This document shows, in pieces, positions 62,880-64,000 of a DNA stretch of 64,000 nucleotides. The stretch lies in contig CAVXXX010000001.1 in the NCBI GenBank assembly GCA_963765935.1, positions 558,001 through 622,000 on the forward strand, given 5' to 3'. Under the pieces are notes generated by a model that was not told where the DNA came from, searched no databases, and was given only the letters and a program-made list of their open reading frames with translations. Position numbers and translations under genes: made by a program. Source of the stretch: JAMXLG01 sp963765935 (lineage in GTDB: Bacteria; Vulcanimicrobiota; Vulcanimicrobiia; Vulcanimicrobiales; Vulcanimicrobiaceae). Within the stretch, counting starts at the first letter, position 1. The number at the start of each line of letters is the position of its first letter.

Positions 62880-62998
62880 GCACCGATTATAAATGCAAAA
62901 TCGCCGAGATTCAGACGTTCCGTTGCACAATTGGGACTTCTAGGTAATTGTACGGCGCTACGCTCTCGTCCACGATGTTCGTACGGGAGGGCTTTTAG

Positions 62999-64000
62999 AT
63001 GCGCGCCTCGTTCGTTTGCTTGGTTGCGGCGTTTCTTCTCGTTTGCACTTCAGGATGCCATGGCGGCGGTAGCCCTGCAGGGAGCATCGTTCCCCAGACG
63101 GAGTCGGCCTCATCGTTCGTTCCGGCGGCGCTCGGCACGCCGCGCCTTTGGTTTTCTTCGTGTGCGACCTGCGGTATCGCGATGGTGCCGAACAAAGAAG
63201 TCGACTTGCAAGTCTACTCGTTGTCGGGAACCGACCTGCACGATTTTGCATTCTCAGGCGGAAGAGGTTCGCCCGCGCTCGATGCCGTTAATCCCGATCA
63301 ACGGCACGTCTACGTGACCATCTTTATGGGTCACGAAAACTTCGTAGCGGACGTCGATACGGTCACGTATCAAGTGCGATACTACAAGATTCCGCTGACG
63401 GAACAGCAGGGGTTCATCACCGGTCTGGTCGTGAGTCCTGACGGTCGTCGCCTATACGTAACGACGTCGGCCAAAGTCTTTGCCATTAACACCGTAACCC
63501 GAACGTATGCGGGAACGAGTCCAGCAAAGCTTAGCGCGCCGGCGCTTTCACCGGATGGAAAGACGTTGTACGGCTTGACGTCAGCGGGCGTCGCAGCAAT
63601 CGACACTCTGACTTTAGCGGTTCATTCCTTCGCCTTCGTACCGGGTGCGAACGCCGTCGCCGCAACGAACAGCACTGTCTATGTCGCGACAAGCAACGGC
63701 GTACGAGTTTATAACGCCGAAACCCACAACTGCTTCAAGACCATCCTGTCGGGTCTCTTCGAACGTCTCGTCGTCGACCCGTCCATTGCACGGCTGTATG
63801 CATGGTTCAACGGCCCTACGACGGCAAGCCTTTTCGTCGTCAACACTGCGACGGACACAACAGTGAAAACGTTACCGAACTTCTTCGAAGGTCCATTCCT
63901 CGATCCCATTACCCATCTCATCTACGGCATCGACGTTCCGGGCAACGTGTGCGCATATAAGCCGCCAACATATTCGCGGTCATGCGCCTTCCAAGTCAAC
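62999..64000 (+). CDS. Propeller lipoprotein (YVTN/NHL-like), C-terminus outside the window
   Basis: An open frame runs from the ATG at 62999 to the window end (at least 334 residues). GGGAGGG lies 8 bases upstream. The N-terminus (SFVCLVAAFLLVCTSGCHGGG) is a lipoprotein-type signal with a Gly/Ser-rich linker. The body has propeller strands such as ITGLVVSPDGRRLYVTTSAKVFAINT, APALSPDGKTLYGLTSAGVAAIDT and NSTVYVATSNGVRVYN, typical of YVTN-family beta-propellers. Function is unknown; it resembles the neighbouring propeller lipoprotein only in type. Confidence 0.8.
   Translation, partial: MRASFVCLVAAFLLVCTSGCHGGGSPAGSIVPQTESASSFVPAALGTPRLWFSSCATCGIAMVPNKEVDLQVYSLSGTDLHDFAFSGGRGSPALDAVNPDQRHVYVTIFMGHENFVADVDTVTYQVRYYKIPLTEQQGFITGLVVSPDGRRLYVTTSAKVFAINTVTRTYAGTSPAKLSAPALSPDGKTLYGLTSAGVAAIDTLTLAVHSFAFVPGANAVAATNSTVYVATSNGVRVYNAETHNCFKTILSGLFERLVVDPSIARLYAWFNGPTTASLFVVNTATDTTVKTLPNFFEGPFLDPITHLIYGIDVPGNVCAYKPPTYSRSCAFQVN

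Overview
All calls come from reading the sequence and translations; no database search was possible. The window is a dense GC-rich chromosomal segment (about 58-60 % GC by eye) of a diderm bacterium: it encodes a TonB-dependent receptor, an RND/TolC efflux system and lipoproteins, alongside TopA-TrmFO, MurI and a GerMN protein. This mix and the codon style recall uncultured lineages such as Eremiobacterota (WPS-2), but that placement is inference. I see no tRNA, rRNA, CRISPR array, insertion sequence or prophage.

Layout. 0-8.7 kb is housekeeping: topA-trmFO, a divergent histone-like gene separated from topA by a 61-bp perfect purine/pyrimidine alternation, then a dxs-secG-oppD-oppF operon. 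8.8-10.3 kb holds a PAP2-like membrane protein and an NHL propeller. 10.3-32.1 kb is a catabolic island for putrescine, GABA and other omega-amino acids: PatA (apparent ATT start), an aldehyde dehydrogenase, GabT, a divergent PucR regulator, a large TonB receptor translationally coupled to an amine oxidase, then MmsA, an omega-aminotransferase, a third aldehyde dehydrogenase and two APC permeases. Embedded in it is a MarR/VOC divergent pair with two matching operator-like dyads.

32.1-37.2 kb has an ECF42-like sigma factor between a DGPF/YCII protein and a large Asp-box propeller protein, plus a cytochrome b. 37.3-44.8 kb is a two-component system driving an RND efflux pump (RR-HK-RND-TolC-adaptor). 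At 44.8-47.5 kb lies the most unusual protein: an apparently soluble fusion of chemoreceptor signalling domain, TRAP-type (DctP) solute-binding domain and second chemoreceptor signalling domain. 47.5-51 kb carries secreted and unknown proteins and two gene-poor stretches with possible gene remnants. 51-54.7 kb is a cell-wall cluster (MurI, AMIN-amidase, GerMN). 54.8-64 kb is mixed: dienelactone hydrolase, TPR/ATP-grasp protein, low-complexity secreted protein, Csp-like copper protein, DUF969-DUF979-DUF2891 operon and secreted propeller lipoproteins, the last running off the window.

Genes are packed into operons with many ATGA/GTGA overlaps, and non-ATG starts are common. Two promoters (topA and VOC) sit so close to their start codons that the transcripts should be leaderless or nearly so.
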